A stretch of 35,800 nt of DNA from Companilactobacillus nantensis DSM 16982 (GCF_001435815.1 NZ_AZFV01000020.1:24126-59925); one strand, 5' to 3'; shown: positions 16,826 to 25,349, numbered from the stretch's first letter. Program-made: numbers and translations. The notes: generated by a model from the sequence alone, not told the origin.

Positions 16826-16833
16826 TTTATACT

Positions 16834-16878
16834 AAAAAATCTCGTTACAACTTAATTGGTTGTGACGAGATTTTTTTA
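16834..16878. terminator. Terminator after the acyltransferase gene
   Basis: AAATCTCGTTACAAC pairs with GTTGTGACGAGATTT around a 7-nt loop, with A and T runs on both sides. Confidence 0.93.
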
Positions 16879-16937
16879 ATAATTGTGAGCATTGAACACA
16901 GTCATTTATAGACCAGTTCCTAATAACAATTATATCA

Positions 16938-18734
16938 TTAATCTTCTTTTTTAATATGTGTAGCTTTCAAAATCAAACCGAATGCCAATACAATCAAACC
17001 AAGAATTGTTGCTAGAACACCATCAGTTTCACTTGTTTGTGGCAAGAGACCTGATTCATTAGCAGCATTAGTCTTAGGTGTTTGTGAAACATCCTTGTTA
17101 TTCCCAACAACATTTGGTAATAGACCGTTGTTCAAATCACCCTTAGGATCAGTACCTTCAGAACCACCATGAATGATAGTATCTCCGCCTTCACCTAAAT
17201 CATCTTCATCGGCATCTTTTTCTTCATTGCCGTTACTTTCTTCAGAATCTTTATCTTCTTCATCTGTACCAGGTTTCTCGGTACTTGGCTTTTCAGTATC
17301 TGTTGTTTCATCAGGATCTTCACCCTCAGAGCCACCTTCAACTAATTCACCTGTATCAGTGTCGATATCTTCTTCCTCTTCTTCATCAGGGTGGTCGACA
17401 TTCTCTTCTTCCTCGTTATCTTCTTCGCCAGGAAGTTCAGGCAATTCACCAGGAATTGTTACGATGTGGTCATAATCAGTTTCTGTTTCAGAGTGGTCTT
17501 GCAAGTCCCATCTGTGAGTTTCAGAGTTAACAATAACTTTGTCTGCAACAATGTTACCATCCAAATTAGCATTGACTTCAATTTCTGCCTTTGGAGCTAA
17601 AACACTGCCTTGGAATGGACGGTTGATATTAATGTGGCCATTATAAAGCTTATCGTTAGCTGTACTGTCATAGAAGTTCCATAGCAAGTGGTTATCGTCG
17701 AAATATTCTGTTTCTTGATTAGGACGTTCAACATTATTATTGGCTGTACCATCGTTATAAATTAACTTAATTTGTGAATTTACATCGTAAGGGTCTTGTC
17801 CTTTAGTATCAACATTAATAACAATGTTAGTACCACCCTTGTCAGCTGATAGTCCATAAATATAAATTGGTCTGTCGGTGGCAAGGACGCTTGGGTCCAA
17901 ATTAATTACGATTTGATTGTCATCAGTTACTTCATAGTCTTCCAAATTGATAACACGTTGGTTTTGATCAGGAAAATCATCATTTGTCACGGTAACTTGT
18001 GGTGTCTTGTTAGTAAGTGTCGTTGACTTATTACTCAAGAAATTATCGAGATAGTTAGCAACATCAATATATTCCTTACCATTCTTGTCTTGATAAATTT
18101 CTTGACTATTGATGTGATCCAAGTCTGTACCATTAATACTTGGACGTTGTTCATTTGAAACATCAATATCATTATTTTCACCAAAGACAACTTTGTTTTC
18201 ACGAGTGCTACCACTAGTTACAAATGAACTATTAGCAATATTGTGTGGACGTTGGATATATGAAACTTCTCTATCAACCCCACCTTCTTTAACATTTGTA
18301 CCAAAGTTGACATTACCGTAAAAATCACCGACAGCAACATTCCCATTGGTATGAGCATTCAAATGTGCTTCATTAGCAAAAATGTGGAAGTTAGATGCGT
18401 AACCTAATTGATTTTGGCCCTCATTATCAAAGTCATCACTAACATGTCCACCATCTTGAACTGCATCATTAGTAGCTTGAGTTGCTGCTGAATTAGAACT
18501 TGCAGCTTGTATCGTTGCAGAATTTGTACTTGTTGCTTGTGTTGTTGTCACATTGCCAAGTGCATTATTAACTGCATCCCCGTTTGTATTATTAGTATTG
18601 CTTGTTGTATTTTCAGAATTAACATTATTGTTAACAGTTGTATCAGCGTGAACAGTTGTACTCATTCCCATCAATACTGCTGCACTAACAGCTGCACAAG
18701 ATAAAGCCCATTCTTTTCCCTTTTTCATTAACAT
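16938..18734 (-). CDS. LPQTxE-anchored surface protein with choice-of-anchor A domain
   Basis: A 598-residue wall protein. The N-terminus resembles the KxYKxGKxW class (KKGKEW, then a hydrophobic core ending VHADT). An Asn/Thr-rich linker runs to about residue 90. A choice-of-anchor A-type β-rich domain spans about 95-425; its closing part GSVLAPKAEIEV...GNIVADKV is characteristic. An Asp/Glu/Gly-rich stalk spans about 430-545. The sorting signal is LPQTSE (564-569), then a membrane helix and basic tail HIKK. LPQTxE is the known sortase motif of Lactobacillus plantarum relatives, so Ser at the usual Gly position is acceptable. GAGGGTGG precedes the first ATG. The ligand is unknown; adhesion is an inference. 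Confidence 0.87.
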   Translation of the reverse strand: MLMKKGKEWALSCAAVSAAVLMGMSTTVHADTTVNNNVNSENTTSNTNNTNGDAVNNALGNVTTTQATSTNSATIQAASSNSAATQATNDAVQDGGHVSDDFDNEGQNQLGYASNFHIFANEAHLNAHTNGNVAVGDFYGNVNFGTNVKEGGVDREVSYIQRPHNIANSSFVTSGSTRENKVVFGENNDIDVSNEQRPSINGTDLDHINSQEIYQDKNGKEYIDVANYLDNFLSNKSTTLTNKTPQVTVTNDDFPDQNQRVINLEDYEVTDDNQIVINLDPSVLATDRPIYIYGLSADKGGTNIVINVDTKGQDPYDVNSQIKLIYNDGTANNNVERPNQETEYFDDNHLLWNFYDSTANDKLYNGHININRPFQGSVLAPKAEIEVNANLDGNIVADKVIVNSETHRWDLQDHSETETDYDHIVTIPGELPELPGEEDNEEEENVDHPDEEEEEDIDTDTGELVEGGSEGEDPDETTDTEKPSTEKPGTDEEDKDSEESNGNEEKDADEDDLGEGGDTIIHGGSEGTDPKGDLNNGLLPNVVGNNKDVSQTPKTNAANESGLLPQTSETDGVLATILGLIVLAFGLILKATHIKKED

Positions 18735-18919
18735 AATTACTAAACCACCCTCATTAATTTAGAGTAATTATTATCTGTCACAAATCCGGTAATAATTATA
18801 TTTATGAAAATTATTACGCTACTCGAAAACATTGTCAAATCAAGTTTTAGTTATACCTATCAATAAAAAAAGGATATACAAATGACAAAATAAAAGCGCC
18901 TAACAAAATTAGACGCTTA
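18735..18919. promoter_or_regulatory. Upstream region of the surface protein gene and terminator of the XRE gene
   Basis: AT-rich leader of the anchor-A gene with no clear promoter assignment. At 18893-18918 an imperfect hairpin (AAGCGCCTAA against TTAGACGCTT) overlaps the end of the minus-strand XRE gene and could terminate it. Confidence 0.5.
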
Positions 18920-19249
18920 TCACCACATATGAAAAATTGTTGCTAAAAATCCTCCGACAGGAAAAATTAACCACCAATATCGACTTAAGAATTCCCATCC
19001 ATTCATATGGTGTTCTGGAGAATTTGAAACTGTAATATTCTTTTGTAATTCATTATCACCTTTAATTAAGCTATCCAAAGTAACGCCAAATAAATCACTA
19101 ATTTGAATCAAACGCTCTATATCTGGATAAGCACTGCCTAATTCCCATTTAGATATTGATTGCCGACTGACATTTAACTTATCAGCTAGCTCATTTTGGG
19201 TCCAATCACGATTTTCACGTTCTTCTTTAATCCTTTGTCCGAGAATCAT
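18920..19249 (-). CDS. XRE-family regulator with C-terminal membrane segment
   Basis: A 109-residue protein: a Cro/C1-type helix-turn-helix at about residues 1-62 (TQNELADKLNVSRQSISKWE is the core) and a single hydrophobic segment near the C-terminus (WWLIFPVGGFLATIFHMW). I chose the ATG at 19249 because AGGTGAT lies 7 nt upstream; an ATG three codons earlier overlaps that ribosome site. The architecture matches the regulator at 26070-26588, and both share an upstream CGTTATAACG motif. A membrane-tethered regulator of envelope or neighbouring genes is plausible; the target is unknown. Confidence 0.82.
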   Translation of the reverse strand: MILGQRIKEERENRDWTQNELADKLNVSRQSISKWELGSAYPDIERLIQISDLFGVTLDSLIKGDNELQKNITVSNSPEHHMNGWEFLSRYWWLIFPVGGFLATIFHMW

Positions 19250-19324
19250 TTTGCTCATCACCTTTCTCTTTTCAAGATTAATTATTAGCTATTGCGCAGT
19301 AGAACGCACGAATTTAATCTGAGC

Positions 19325-19358
19325 TTTCGGCAACCACTAGTTGCATTGCGTTATAACG
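19325..19358 (-). promoter_or_regulatory. CGTTATAACG palindrome upstream of XRE gene
   Basis: The perfect 10-bp palindrome at 19349-19358 is followed (minus strand) by CAATGCAACTAGTGGTTGC. The same palindrome with AATGCAAC and TGGTG occurs upstream of the second XRE gene (26650-26677). It is a candidate common operator, or a -10-containing promoter core. Confidence 0.5.
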
Positions 19359-19362
19359 ACTA

Positions 19363-19400
19363 AAAAACGTCTAACCAAAATCGTTAGACGTTTACTTTTT
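19363..19400 (-). terminator. Terminator of the degV gene
   Basis: AAACGTCTAAC pairs with GTTAGACGTTT around an 8-nt loop; a T run follows on the minus strand. Confidence 0.85.
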
Positions 19401-19439
19401 TATTATTTCTATATCGTCGAATCGGGGAGGAATTCAACA

Positions 19440-20309
19440 TTAAGTACGTGGTGCTTCACCCATAGCGAAGACAGCCACACAGCCAAACCCAGTATGACTA
19501 GAAATTGTCATACCGATTGGATAAATTTGAATATCAGCTGTACTGATCTTTTCAAGTATTCGTGCTTTAACAACTTCAGCGGCATCATAATCGCCACTGG
19601 TTGTGATAATAATTGGTTGATCCGGCTCATGTTTAATTGTTGCAAGTGTATTATCAGCCAGTTCTAATAGTGATCTTTTACGGGTTCTCGTTTTCGAAAC
19701 CATTCGTAATTTACCATCAGGATCAACATCTAGAATTGGTTTAACTTTTAATAATGTTCCTAAAGCAGCCGATGTTCTGGAAATACGGCCGCCATGATAA
19801 AGGTAATTCAAATTATCGACCGTAAAGCTCGATCTTAGGAGCATTTTATTTTTGTCAAACCAGTCAACAAATTCATCTAACGTGGCACCAGATTTTTGCA
19901 ATCTGATTGCCTTGAGAACCATCAATCCTTCACCACCACTGGCAGCTAAAGTATCAACGATACGGATGTCAGCGTCTGGATAAGTTTCCAACAACATCTC
20001 TTTGGCCTGATGGGCACTCGACATTGAACCGCTTAGTCCGCTAGAAAAGCCAACATAAACAATTGGCATTTTATTTTCAACGTATGGTTTAAAGAATTCA
20101 AAGTATTCACCAACGTTAACTTGGGTCGTTGTGGGCATCGTACCAGATTGAATTTTCTGATAAAAGTCATTGATATCATAACTTTTTCCAAAATCATTAA
20201 TCAAATCTTGATCATCAATCTTAGTATGAAAACTGATTGCATCAACATTGCTTGCCTCTAAAGTCGCTAGCGGCAAATCACATTCTGAATCAGTTAATAT
20301 TTGATACAT
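19440..20309 (-). CDS. DegV family fatty-acid-binding protein (FakB-like)
   Basis: A 289-residue cytoplasmic protein of the DegV/FakB family. Members bind a fatty acid so that FakA kinase can phosphorylate it for phospholipid synthesis. Recognisable parts are ILTDSECDLP at the start, the conserved MPTTTQVN stretch near residue 60, GFSSGLSGSMSSA near 90-102, and the C-terminal ISSHTGFGCVAVF containing the His-Thr-Gly motif. ATG at 20309 was chosen because GGAGG lies 8 nt upstream; an earlier GTG overlaps that site. It is monocistronic, with two similar palindromes in the promoter region. No fakA is in the window. Confidence 0.93.
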   Translation of the reverse strand: MYQILTDSECDLPLATLEASNVDAISFHTKIDDQDLINDFGKSYDINDFYQKIQSGTMPTTTQVNVGEYFEFFKPYVENKMPIVYVGFSSGLSGSMSSAHQAKEMLLETYPDADIRIVDTLAASGGEGLMVLKAIRLQKSGATLDEFVDWFDKNKMLLRSSFTVDNLNYLYHGGRISRTSAALGTLLKVKPILDVDPDGKLRMVSKTRTRKRSLLELADNTLATIKHEPDQPIIITTSGDYDAAEVVKARILEKISTADIQIYPIGMTISSHTGFGCVAVFAMGEAPRT

Positions 20310-20354
20310 ACCGCACACCTCCTAAAGTTTTATTAGTGATTTAATTACAGTTTG

Positions 20355-20429
20355 TATTTAAGCCACTGAATAATAATACCATTTATTTTAGTTTTGTAAA
20401 CTGTATTATCTAGTTTTGAAAACTAGATG
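20355..20429 (-). promoter_or_regulatory. degV promoter region with tandem palindromes
   Basis: Two related inverted repeats, TAGTTTTGTAAACT and TAGTTTTGAAAACT (the second extended to ATCTAGTTTT-G-AAAACTAGAT), lie about 22 bp apart. On the minus strand a -35 TTTACA inside the nearer one and a TATTAT -10, 16 bp on, form a reasonable promoter. The farther palindrome followed by Ts could alternatively be a terminator read on the plus strand. Confidence 0.5.
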
Positions 20430-20448
20430 TTTTTTTGATAGATAGTTA

Positions 20449-22161
20449 TTACTTATTCCATTTGCCAAAGACTACGTACAATCCCCATAAATAAAGAGCC
20501 GTTAAAAAAATTGTTATCAATAAATATGTCATTGGCAACTTCTGGTGAATTTTTACCGTTAGTTTCTTTTGTTTCGACTTGTTGCTGATCTTAATTAATC
20601 CCTTTGAACTTGAGTCAATATTAACTTTTTGACCATTCACTGTGACATCGTAATTAAGTGACTTGTAGTAAAAGAACGGCAATGTTACTGTCCCTTTCGG
20701 AATATTCGTACCTGTTAATATCGTCGCATTACTATCTCCACTGTACTCCATCGGAATCTTTTTACCATCTATTATTGCCAAATGATGTGATAATGTCTCG
20801 ACATTCTCATCGGAAAAACTGAATCCGTTACTATTATCCTTAACTTTTACAGTCGCTGGTGAATAATCTGGAATGAGTGTTCGAGTGATTCGGTCACTGT
20901 TGATTCCAGTCGATGTTAACTTAGCAACGCCTTCTGTTGGAATATCCTCTGTCGAATACTGAGTTAGTACCGGAAAACCAGCAGTATATTGATATTGAGC
21001 GTTATATGCTGCTCGAAATGCCATTCCATACGAAAGAATTGTCACCAACAGTAAAATCAATCTGGCTCTTTTTCCATGGAAATTAATTAGAAAAATTATG
21101 ACTGGAATCACACTCAAATATAAAGCAAAACGCCAACTTGAATTTTGAAAATTATTGATAATTGGAACGTTACTCAACAAATTCCAAGGTACTAAATTGG
21201 TACAGAAAATTACTATAACTGCTTCTACCACAAACCATGTCACGATATTGGTTAGCTGTTTTTTATTTAGAAAAATTATTGTTAAAGCTAATAATAAGAT
21301 TGCTGCATAAGAAATTGAATTCTTCGTGTTCCAAGCAGCTCCTGATAGGAAGTTGAATAATGAGTAACTTTCAATCCGTCCCTGACTAAATGGTGCATTC
21401 AATCCGGTACTGGAAATTTTGACAACTCGATAAATAATTGGCCACGATAACACAATTGTACCTAGTGCAGCCAATCCTAAATTAACTATTGAAATAAAAT
21501 TACGTTTCCAAATCAGATTTATAAGCCAACAAATACCGACAATCATACTGATTGCAACAATACTCAACAAGTGGGAATTAACGACAAATGTCATCAATAA
21601 TGCAATTTCAAGTATCAATTTGAAATCAATTTTCTTACTCTCGACAGCGTCTTTTAAACAGAAGACTAGCGGGAATGCCACTATCATTGCCAACGATGTC
21701 CCCGTCTGCATTTCGTTGATTAAATCTTTTAAAATACCACCTGATAGGACAAAAATAGTGGCTGAGAAAGCTGCGTTAGTGCTATCAAAATACTTATTAA
21801 GTGTTATAAATGAAACCAAATAAGTTGCCATAATAATTAAGGATTTAATGGCAATAATTTGATGAATTGGCGTCAAAAAATTCGTTAACCGTACAAATGG
21901 ATACAGTGTAAAATCAGGATACATCCCGTTAATTGCTTGCCCAGTATGAAAAAAGGTATTGTAGTTAATCCACGCAGGCAATGTTTGTTGTTGAAATGCT
22001 AATCTAATTTCATAGATTCGCTCCGCGTGGAAAAATGAATCATACATGGAAATCATATAGTTAAAACGAAACTGCCAGAGCGTCCATATTATTATAGTTA
22101 TGAAAAAAATAACTGAGATAACTAAAGCTTTGAGGTTATTTATCTTCTTGAATTGAAACAT
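20449..22161 (-). CDS. Polytopic membrane protein, GT-C / PTPS-related type
   Basis: A 570-residue protein with about ten to twelve membrane helices up to residue 370. An extracytoplasmic β-rich domain follows (about 385-540), then one last helix near the C-terminus. After the first helix, MYDSFFHAERIYEI places Asp41 and His45 in the position of the acidic motif of GT-C-fold glycosyltransferases and of the '6-pyruvoyl-tetrahydropterin synthase-related' membrane family. A role in transferring sugars from lipid carriers to a surface glycan is plausible but not shown. ATG at 22161 follows AAGGAGTAAC. It is a single-gene unit. Confidence 0.7.
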   Translation of the reverse strand: MFQFKKINNLKALVISVIFFITIIIWTLWQFRFNYMISMYDSFFHAERIYEIRLAFQQQTLPAWINYNTFFHTGQAINGMYPDFTLYPFVRLTNFLTPIHQIIAIKSLIIMATYLVSFITLNKYFDSTNAAFSATIFVLSGGILKDLINEMQTGTSLAMIVAFPLVFCLKDAVESKKIDFKLILEIALLMTFVVNSHLLSIVAISMIVGICWLINLIWKRNFISIVNLGLAALGTIVLSWPIIYRVVKISSTGLNAPFSQGRIESYSLFNFLSGAAWNTKNSISYAAILLLALTIIFLNKKQLTNIVTWFVVEAVIVIFCTNLVPWNLLSNVPIINNFQNSSWRFALYLSVIPVIIFLINFHGKRARLILLLVTILSYGMAFRAAYNAQYQYTAGFPVLTQYSTEDIPTEGVAKLTSTGINSDRITRTLIPDYSPATVKVKDNSNGFSFSDENVETLSHHLAIIDGKKIPMEYSGDSNATILTGTNIPKGTVTLPFFYYKSLNYDVTVNGQKVNIDSSSKGLIKISNKSKQKKLTVKIHQKLPMTYLLITIFLTALYLWGLYVVFGKWNK

Positions 22162-22265
22162 GGTTACTCCTTACGTAAAAAATATTCTCGTATACATTAT
22201 ATTTACCAAACACCTATTCGTAAAATAGAATTTTGAAATATATCAGTATAAATATTTTTTTGAAT

Positions 22266-22304
22266 AAAAAAAGACATATCCTAGATTAGGAAATGTCTTT
22301 TTTC
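22266..22304. terminator. Terminator of the HXXEE gene
   Basis: AAAGACATATCCTA pairs with AGGAAATGTCTTT, with A/T runs at both sides. It overlaps the final codons of the HXXEE gene. Confidence 0.85.
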
Positions 22305-22945
22305 ATTTGACGAATTTTTTTCTCGTCATATCCATACATCTGTTGTTCCGTAAATGGATATTTAGATTGCTTGTTTCGCAAAATTCTTACAGGACCAAGC
22401 CACAACACAATTGTTGAGGCGAATGCGCCAATAAATCCAATCATGTAATCCATTGGTGTCGCCAAATTATTGACCATCACGTACCAAATGTAATAAATTC
22501 CCACAGGCCAATGTAGTAATAAAACTGAAGCCAATCCCGGATTATACCAACTTTTTAGTTTAATATTATTGTAGAAGCCATGATTTACTATTTGAACCAT
22601 TCCCTGACCAATCGTAATTAGACCATACCAAATGGTGTTAGGAAAAATAATTGCTAAAATGTAAAAAGTGTACGCCATAAATACATTGTTTATCATAACC
22701 TGATTGGCATTCAGCGGATAATTCTCAGGAACTTCTTTCTCCCCACAACACACGATATTAAATATGGAGGGAAAACCGCCTGGTAATCCATATTCTTCAA
22801 ACTGGTGGACCAGCATTGCCATGTAACTGTATATTAAAATTAATTGGATCTGGCTGAAATCATTCCTCCAAAACCCTACAATATAAGCCAAAGCAACAAA
22901 AATAATTCCTCCAATATAATACCAATTACGACGATAAAATTTCAT
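22286..22945 (-). CDS. HXXEE domain-containing membrane protein
   Basis: A 219-residue membrane protein with about six hydrophobic segments. HQFEE at residues 47-51 matches the HxxEE motif that names the family, and NHG near residue 135 may supply another polar motif residue. Function in the literature is unknown; a membrane metalloenzyme has been a common guess. ATG at 22945 with AAAGGG upstream is preferred to a longer frame beginning at 23020, which would run through the promoter. It diverges from a TetR gene with a palindrome between them, so it is the probable target of that regulator. Confidence 0.82.
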   Translation of the reverse strand: MKFYRRNWYYIGGIIFVALAYIVGFWRNDFSQIQLILIYSYMAMLVHQFEEYGLPGGFPSIFNIVCCGEKEVPENYPLNANQVMINNVFMAYTFYILAIIFPNTIWYGLITIGQGMVQIVNHGFYNNIKLKSWYNPGLASVLLLHWPVGIYYIWYVMVNNLATPMDYMIGFIGAFASTIVLWLGPVRILRNKQSKYPFTEQQMYGYDEKKIRQMKKDIS

Positions 22946-22987
22946 AAAGATCAAGCCCTTTCTCTGTTCAAAAACTACTATATATAC

Positions 22988-23018
22988 AAGATAATCCCTG
23001 GTATACCAGTCATCAACC
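22988..23018 (-). promoter_or_regulatory. HXXEE promoter with CTGGTATACCAG operator
   Basis: On the minus strand TTGATG and TATCTT are 17 bp apart, and a perfect 12-bp palindrome CTGGTATACCAG (22998-23009) fills the spacer. This placement is typical for a repressor site, most likely for the divergent TetR protein. Confidence 0.6.
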
Positions 23019-23057
23019 AACAGAGACAGGTCAAGTGTCGGAAAGTAAGTACAGTCA

Positions 23058-23618
23058 ATGAGAAAGAATCCCCAACAAACACAAATAACACGTCAAAATA
23101 TAATTGACGCTTACTGTATCTTGTCTAAATCAGAGAAGAAAAGCCAAATTACGGTTAAATCACTTTCAGAAAAAGCAGGTTACAATCGTAGTACCTTTTA
23201 CGACTATTTCAATGACGTTTACGATGTTCAAGAACAAATTCAAGATTTTGTAATTGATCATATTCAACATAATTTAAAGGATAACTTTCGTACGGGAAAA
23301 CTAGAAAATTCTTTTATCAAATCGTTTGATGATTTACATGCTCATTTCCCCAATTATTATGATGTCATATTCACTGGCACGACAGATGTTATATTTACTA
23401 ATCGTTTAAAAAATACCATTAAGATTGAAATCAAAAATAAATATCAGCTGACAAATCTCAGTATTGAAGAAGATTACGCCATCGATTTTTTCGTATCTGG
23501 AGCAATTGCTATCATTTGTAGTTGGATTAATCACAATCGGAATATTTCTGCATCACAATTAGGAAAGTTAATTCGTAGTTTGGTGGAAAGCGGTATTGGA
23601 GAGTATTTGCCTAAATAG
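23058..23618 (+). CDS. TetR-family transcriptional regulator
   Basis: A 186-residue regulator. The N-terminal helix-turn-helix reads ITVKSLSEKAGYNRSTFYDYFNDVYD (about residues 31-56), with the usual FYxYF-type recognition helix. The C-terminal ligand domain is divergent and matches no specific subfamily that I recognise. It is transcribed away from the HXXEE membrane protein gene; the intergenic operator suggests it represses that gene and perhaps itself. The ribosome site is weak (GGAAAG about 12 nt before the ATG). Confidence 0.88.
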   Translation: MRKNPQQTQITRQNIIDAYCILSKSEKKSQITVKSLSEKAGYNRSTFYDYFNDVYDVQEQIQDFVIDHIQHNLKDNFRTGKLENSFIKSFDDLHAHFPNYYDVIFTGTTDVIFTNRLKNTIKIEIKNKYQLTNLSIEEDYAIDFFVSGAIAIICSWINHNRNISASQLGKLIRSLVESGIGEYLPK

Positions 23619-23621
23619 TTA

Positions 23622-23672
23622 ATTGTGAAGATATCGCTAGTAACGTTGATTACGAGAGAATAACAATATAAA
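23622..23672 (+). pseudogene. Fragment of a second DUF1829-type gene
   Basis: Read in one frame, this stretch gives C-E-D-I-A-S-N-V-D-Y-E before diverging to a stop. It matches E-D-I-A-G-N-V-D-Y-E within the intact DUF1829 domain at 24334-24364, with near-identical DNA (GTAACGTTGATTACGAGA). It is best read as the remnant of a paralogue or of a deletion/duplication event upstream of the intact gene. Confidence 0.6.
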
Positions 23673-23732
23673 CTATGACCAAATACTCAGCCAGAAATCA
23701 TAATGTATTTAATCGAAAGGAGGATTTTTATC

Positions 23733-24503
23733 ATGGACACTAACAAATGGATAGACGACTACTTAAAATGGATGAAAACTAAATACTCAATTACTTCATT
23801 TGATAATGGAGATGAAATTATTACTCCCTTTACAAATATTCTTGGAAATCGAATAGCCATATACGTATTACCGATTGACGATAATAAGATTCAGTTATCT
23901 GATGATGGTAATACTGTTAATGATTTAATTTTACTGGGTATTGATATTAAAAGTAATGTTCGTTTCAGAATACTAAAAGACATTATTAAGTCTTTTAATG
24001 TTCAACTAACAGAGAATAATGTTTTAAAAATTGATGGCAAAAAGGGAGACTTCCCGATAATGAAACAATCATTAATTCAAGCAATCCTAAGAATTGATGA
24101 TTTACTGATGACACGTAAAAATAATGTAAAAAATCTCTTCTTCGATGATGTCATGAATTATTTTGATGATATGGAATTTAAGGGATTACCAAATTATCCT
24201 GTTAATGGCGGTAGTGGTCATACTTATAAGATTTCCTATGCCATCGGAAAATCAAAAAGCAAACCACTCCAGCTAATTCAAATATTGAATAACGCTGATT
24301 TCCAACGGATTTCTGCTGAGATCGTTACCTTTGAAGACATTGCTGGTAACGTTGATTACGAGAATCACAACATGAATTATTCAGTTATTTTCAATGATAT
24401 TGATAATAACATTTCAGATAAATCTAAAAATATTGCACATACTCGTGGTCTGGAAATTATTCCATGGAGTAATAAAGAATCAATTTTGAAATTAAAAAAT
24501 TAA
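23733..24503 (+). CDS. DUF1828/DUF1829 domain-containing protein
   Basis: A 256-residue soluble protein. The N-terminal half (about 10-110) fits DUF1828, with ITPFTNILGNRIAIYVLP and QLSDDGNTVNDLILLGID. The C-terminal half (about 130-250) fits DUF1829. No catalytic motif is obvious to me and the function is unknown. These domains are often found in accessory regions of Firmicutes genomes. ATG at 23733 follows AAAGGAGG; an upstream in-frame start lacks one. A fragment of a related gene lies just upstream, and a tRNA gene follows on the other strand, which together suggest a recombination-prone spot. Confidence 0.85.
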   Translation: MDTNKWIDDYLKWMKTKYSITSFDNGDEIITPFTNILGNRIAIYVLPIDDNKIQLSDDGNTVNDLILLGIDIKSNVRFRILKDIIKSFNVQLTENNVLKIDGKKGDFPIMKQSLIQAILRIDDLLMTRKNNVKNLFFDDVMNYFDDMEFKGLPNYPVNGGSGHTYKISYAIGKSKSKPLQLIQILNNADFQRISAEIVTFEDIAGNVDYENHNMNYSVIFNDIDNNISDKSKNIAHTRGLEIIPWSNKESILKLKN

Positions 24504-24520
24504 GACGCTGGTGTATTCTA

Positions 24521-24559
24521 AAAAAAGACAAATGCTGAAATATCAACATTTGTCTTTTT
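24521..24559. terminator. Terminator after the DUF1828/1829 gene
   Basis: AAAAAGACAAATG pairs with CATTTGTCTTTTT around a 12-nt loop; a T run follows on the plus strand. Confidence 0.88.
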
Positions 24560-24585
24560 AAATATATTCATATAATTATTTTCTA

Positions 24586-24659
24586 AGCCGTCTATCGGAT
24601 TTGAACCGACGACCCCCACCTTACCATGGTGATGCTCTACCTATCTGAGCTAAGACGGC
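24586..24659 (-). tRNA. tRNA-Thr (anticodon GGT)
   Basis: On the minus strand the acceptor stem GCCGTCT pairs with AGACGGC. The D arm is GCTC...GAGC. The anticodon stem TCACC/GGTGG encloses loop ATGGTAA with anticodon GGT, which reads ACC and ACT codons. The T arm contains GTTCAAAT. CCA is not encoded. It stands alone between convergent genes. Confidence 0.95.
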
Positions 24660-24712
24660 GTAAACACTCCCTACATTTTAGCAAATTTCCCAAATGTAGA
24701 AAATGCTTTTAA

Positions 24713-25234
24713 TTAAAATGCTTCGATAATTTCGGAAATTCCAGTGGCAAAGAAGAAGAATGCCAACATGAAGACGATGAAACTTCCAGCTAAGACCGGA
24801 TTGAATAGCAAAATAATAGCGAACAATAAGTTCAAGCATGCTAAAATCACGATCAATATGTAATACTTTTTACCAAAGAAATGATAAAAACGTGATGTTA
24901 AAATTTGGAACATCGCATCTAGTAAGAACCAGATGGCAAACATATAAATTATGACCACGATTCCAACTTTAACGTGCGAAACGAAAATAATACCAATAAT
25001 AATATTAACAACGGCTGAGAAAATCGTCCAACCACTTCGAACGCCTAAAAATCGTGTCATTTGTGATCCAAACCATAATTGATAAACACCACGTAAAATA
25101 ACGAAGACGCCAAAAATTACGGCAACAGTTGATAGACTGCTTAATGGGTACCAAATGACTAAATAACCAGCATATAAAGAAATTAATCCGATAATAAAAC
25201 CGAACCAATCAAAACGACGTTTTGGTTCATTCAT
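24713..25234 (-). CDS. HdeD / DUF308 family membrane protein
   Basis: A 173-residue protein with six closely spaced membrane helices and short loops, as in the HdeD (DUF308) family. In enterobacteria HdeD is linked to acid resistance at high cell density; the role in Gram-positives is unknown. GGAGGG lies just before the ATG. It is transcribed divergently from the DtxR-type regulator gene, separated by about 115 bp that contain the regulator's promoter and palindrome, so shared control is possible. Confidence 0.85.
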   Translation of the reverse strand: MNEPKRRFDWFGFIIGLISLYAGYLVIWYPLSSLSTVAVIFGVFVILRGVYQLWFGSQMTRFLGVRSGWTIFSAVVNIIIGIIFVSHVKVGIVVIIYMFAIWFLLDAMFQILTSRFYHFFGKKYYILIVILACLNLLFAIILLFNPVLAGSFIVFMLAFFFFATGISEIIEAF

Positions 25235-25276
25235 AAATATCCCTCCCCTCTACAAAAATATTTTAACATTATACAT

Positions 25277-25328
25277 TATCAAAGTTGAATGATATGCGCT
25301 ATAATAGAATGGCTAATAATATTATTAG
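25277..25328 (+). promoter_or_regulatory. Promoter and palindromic operator of the DtxR-type gene
   Basis: TTATCA and a consensus TATAAT (25300-25305) are 18 bp apart. A perfect 16-bp palindrome, CTAATAATATTATTAG (25313-25328), begins at the expected transcription start, a typical place for a self-repressing metalloregulator site. Confidence 0.65.
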
Positions 25329-25349
25329 GTCAAACGAAAGGTTGTAAAA

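Noticed and set aside
17173-17475. Plus-strand Ser-rich frame of 100 codons
   Set aside because: Antisense shadow of the Asp/Glu-rich stalk of the LPQTSE surface protein (GAA/GAT codons read backwards give Ser/Phe-rich frames).
18864-18890. ATG after a good AAAGGA site at 18858-18876
   Set aside because: The frame stops after three codons (M-T-K), so no gene can be supported.
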